Position numbers and translations under genes: made by a program. A stretch of DNA of 64,000 nt from Rathayibacter sp. VKM Ac-2804 (GTDB taxonomy: Bacteria; Actinomycetota; Actinomycetes; Actinomycetales; Microbacteriaceae). Shown piece by piece: positions 62,459 to 64,000 of this stretch; the stretch's first letter is position 1, and each line of letters begins with the position of its first letter. The DNA is taken from NCBI RefSeq assembly GCF_009866655.1, contig NZ_CP047420.1, forward strand, positions 3,968,001-4,032,000. The letters are read 5' to 3'. Under the pieces are notes generated by a model. That model had not been told where the DNA came from. It worked only from the letters and a program-made list of their open reading frames with translations, and did no database searches.

Positions 62459-63295
62459 ATGGCAGAGATCACCGCCCACCACGGCCTCTTCAAGGACACG
62501 GACCTCCACGTCGACGACACCGGCGGCTCGGGTCGCCCGGTCGTCCTGATCCACGGCTGGCCCCTCTCGGGCGAGTCCTGGAGCGAGCAGGTCCCCGCGT
62601 TCTCGCAGGCCGGCTTCCGCGTCATCACCTACGACCGCCGCGGCTTCGGTCGCAGCGACAAGCCGCTCACCGGCTACACCTACGACACCCTCACCGAGGA
62701 CCTGCACACGCTGCTCACCGAGCTCGACCTGCAGGACGTCACGCTCGTCGGCTTCTCGATGGGCGGCGGCGAGGTCGCCCGCTACTTCTCGAAGTACGGC
62801 ACCGAGCGCCTGCACAGCGTCGTCTTCGCGTCGGCCGTGCCGCCGTACCTGATGAAGACCGACGACAACCCGGACGGACCGCTCGAGAAGTCGGCCGCGG
62901 CCGAGATGACCGCCGGCCTGACCAAGGACGAGGACTCGTTCTACGAGCAGTTCACGACCGAGTTCTTCTCGGTGAACGGCGAGCTCAAGGTCACCGAGGC
63001 GCAGCGCCAGGACGCGCTCTCGCTCGCGAAGCAGTCGTCCAAGCACGCCGCGCTGGCCTGCATGGCCGCGTTCGCCGGCACCGACTTCCGCGAGGACCTG
63101 CCGAAGGTCACCGTCCCGACGCTCGTCATCCACGGCGACGGCGACGGCACCGTCCCCTTCGAGGGCTCCGGCGCGCGCACGCACGCCGCCATCCCCGGCT
63201 CCGAGCTGTACGTCGTCGCCGGCGCCCCGCACGGCGTCAACGTCAGCCACGCCGAGGAGTGGAACCGCGTCGTCCTCGAGTTCCTGAAGAAGTAG
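62459..63295 (+). CDS. Alpha/beta hydrolase, haloperoxidase/esterase type
   Basis: This 278-aa enzyme has the oxyanion HGWP (32-35) and nucleophile Ser100 in GFSMGG, a catalytic Asp in HGDGDGTVP and His in APHGVN. It resembles non-haem chloroperoxidases and esterases. GGAAGGAG gives a strong start at 62459. It follows the peroxiredoxin gene after a terminator, so it is probably separate. Confidence 0.9.
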   Translation: MAEITAHHGLFKDTDLHVDDTGGSGRPVVLIHGWPLSGESWSEQVPAFSQAGFRVITYDRRGFGRSDKPLTGYTYDTLTEDLHTLLTELDLQDVTLVGFSMGGGEVARYFSKYGTERLHSVVFASAVPPYLMKTDDNPDGPLEKSAAAEMTAGLTKDEDSFYEQFTTEFFSVNGELKVTEAQRQDALSLAKQSSKHAALACMAAFAGTDFREDLPKVTVPTLVIHGDGDGTVPFEGSGARTHAAIPGSELYVVAGAPHGVNVSHAEEWNRVVLEFLKK

Positions 63296-63302
63296 CACTG
63301 GC

Positions 63303-63336
63303 GAAGGGGCGCTCCGCTGCGGCGGGGCGCCCCTTC
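63303..63336. terminator. Terminator after the hydrolase gene
   Basis: GAAGGGGCGC (63303-63312) and GCGCCCCTTC (63327-63336), a 10-bp stem with a 14-base loop, lies after the hydrolase stop. Confidence 0.8.
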
Positions 63337-63363
63337 TGCGTTCCAGGATCTCGCGCGCCCTTC

Positions 63364-63403
63364 CATGCTGGTCGAGTAGCCGCGCAGCGGCGTATCGAGA
63401 CGC
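63364..63403. repeat. 40-bp-family repeat, single full copy
   Basis: CATGCTGGTCGAGTAGCCGC...GCGTATCGAGACGC lies 6 bp before the end of the partial permease gene. It is slightly shorter than the other full copies in the GC-rich middle. Confidence 0.85.
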
Positions 63404-63409
63404 TTCCGA

Positions 63410-64000
63410 TCAGCCCTTCTCCGCGCCCTCCGTGGTGTTCATGATCCGCCGCTGGAAGACGAAGAACAGCACCGCGACCGGGATGGACATCAGCACGGCC
63501 GCCGCGAGCTGCAGCGGGTACTGATTGCCGGTACCCAGCTGACCCGAGACCAGCGAGGCGACTCCGGTCGTCAGCGTGTTCAGCTCCGGCGACTGCCGCG
63601 AGACGACGAAGTGCGAGAACTCGTTCCACGACCCCTGGAACGACAGGATGAACAGCGTCACGATCGCCGGCCGCGCCATCGGCACCACGATCGAGCGGAA
63701 GGTCCGGAAGACGCCGGCCCCGTCGATCCGGGCGGCCTCCTCGATCGAGGCGGGGATCGAGTCGAAGAACTGCTTCATGATGAAGATGCCCGCAGCGTCC
63801 ACGATCAGCGGCACGATCATCCCCGCGTAGCTGTCGTAGAGCCCGAGCTGCTTGAGGATGAGGAACCGCGGGATCAGCAGCACCACGCCCGGCACGCTCA
63901 TCACGCCGATGAACAGCGCGAAGAGCAGCCCGCGGCCGCGGAAGCGCAGCCGCGAGAGCGCGTAGCCGGCGAGCGAGTCGAAGAACACCCGCCCGACCGT
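63410..64000 (-). CDS. Sugar ABC transporter permease (MalG type), N-terminus beyond window
   Basis: At least 196 residues are visible and the frame stays open past the right edge, so the true start is outside. It has the carbohydrate importer EAA loop (SIEEAARIDGAGVFRTF), conserved SLAGYALSRLRF and VPGVVLLIPRFLILKQLGL near the N-terminal side, and ends with RRIMNTTEGAEKG. It would pair with a MalF-type permease and a binding protein beyond the edge. Substrate unknown. Confidence 0.9.
   Translation of the reverse strand, partial: TVGRVFFDSLAGYALSRLRFRGRGLLFALFIGVMSVPGVVLLIPRFLILKQLGLYDSYAGMIVPLIVDAAGIFIMKQFFDSIPASIEEAARIDGAGVFRTFRSIVVPMARPAIVTLFILSFQGSWNEFSHFVVSRQSPELNTLTTGVASLVSGQLGTGNQYPLQLAAAVLMSIPVAVLFFVFQRRIMNTTEGAEKG

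Overview
The window is a high-GC (about 70% by eye) actinobacterial chromosome segment. Gene content (KimA-type transporter, CWB2 cell-wall proteins, RNase J, MmyB-type XRE regulators) and a dispersed TCGATACGCCC...CTACTCGACCAGCAT repeat seen in Microbacteriaceae suggest that family (Rathayibacter, Curtobacterium or similar). The genus is a guess. No rRNA, tRNA, CRISPR array, prophage or transposase was seen. The sequence reads as ordinary chromosome with several sugar-use and stress loci.

Layout. 1-4.1 kb: minus-strand operon of an amidohydrolase (cut by the window edge), two permeases, an ATPase and an NMT1/THI5-like lipoprotein. 4.4-6.1 kb: RES-Xre toxin-antitoxin pair between repeat clusters. 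6.1-9.6 kb: LysR/EamA exporter and XRE/SDR divergent pairs. 9.7-17.1 kb: alditol oxidase, ChaB-like protein, GH13 glucosidase/trehalose-synthase-like enzyme, manganese catalase, and an AKR-LacI-FucU sugar operon with two matching operators. 17.3-25.7 kb: CorC-type CBS protein, SMP-30 lactonase, two transporters, RNase J. 26-28.3 kb: ddaH-rocD arginine-derivative catabolism. 28.5-34.8 kb: second XRE/SDR pair, two CWB2 proteins preceded by short coupled leader ORFs, ROK kinase. 34.9-39.9 kb: two glycosyltransferases (one fused to HEAT-like repeats), a small protein, PHP phosphoesterase. 40-41.6 kb: DUF4097-PadR pair.

41.8-49.8 kb is the most interesting block. A plus-strand operon (TIM-barrel protein, 3-hydroxyacyl-CoA-dehydrogenase-like enzyme, SDR, 36-aa membrane protein, anion:cation-type MFS) faces a minus-strand operon (fused DhaK-DhaL kinase, RpiB-like isomerase), with a GntR regulator between them. 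The same palindrome, TCCTATAGGA, lies upstream of both operons. I infer one regulon that takes up a sugar acid, converts it by 3-oxidation and decarboxylation to a tetrulose such as erythrulose, and feeds it by kinase plus isomerase to erythrose 4-phosphate. It resembles published apionate and tetritol pathways but differs in composition.

49.8-64 kb: Na+/H+ antiporter, quinone-reductase-like enzyme, OhrR-type MarR divergent from a small CxxC protein, secreted S8 protease, KimA-type K+ importer with a leaderless promoter, a possible structured RNA, DUF4184 and Pr6Pr membrane proteins, an apparently circularly permuted flavin amine oxidase lipoprotein, a peroxiredoxin, a haloperoxidase-type hydrolase and the edge of a sugar ABC permease.

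Three families of palindromic repeats are spread between genes: a 63-bp element (7 copies, one with paired compensatory changes), a 54-60-bp element (4 copies, two stem subtypes that covary), and a 40-bp element (many copies, often as inverted pairs around a related spacer). Together they account for most of the long intergenic stretches.
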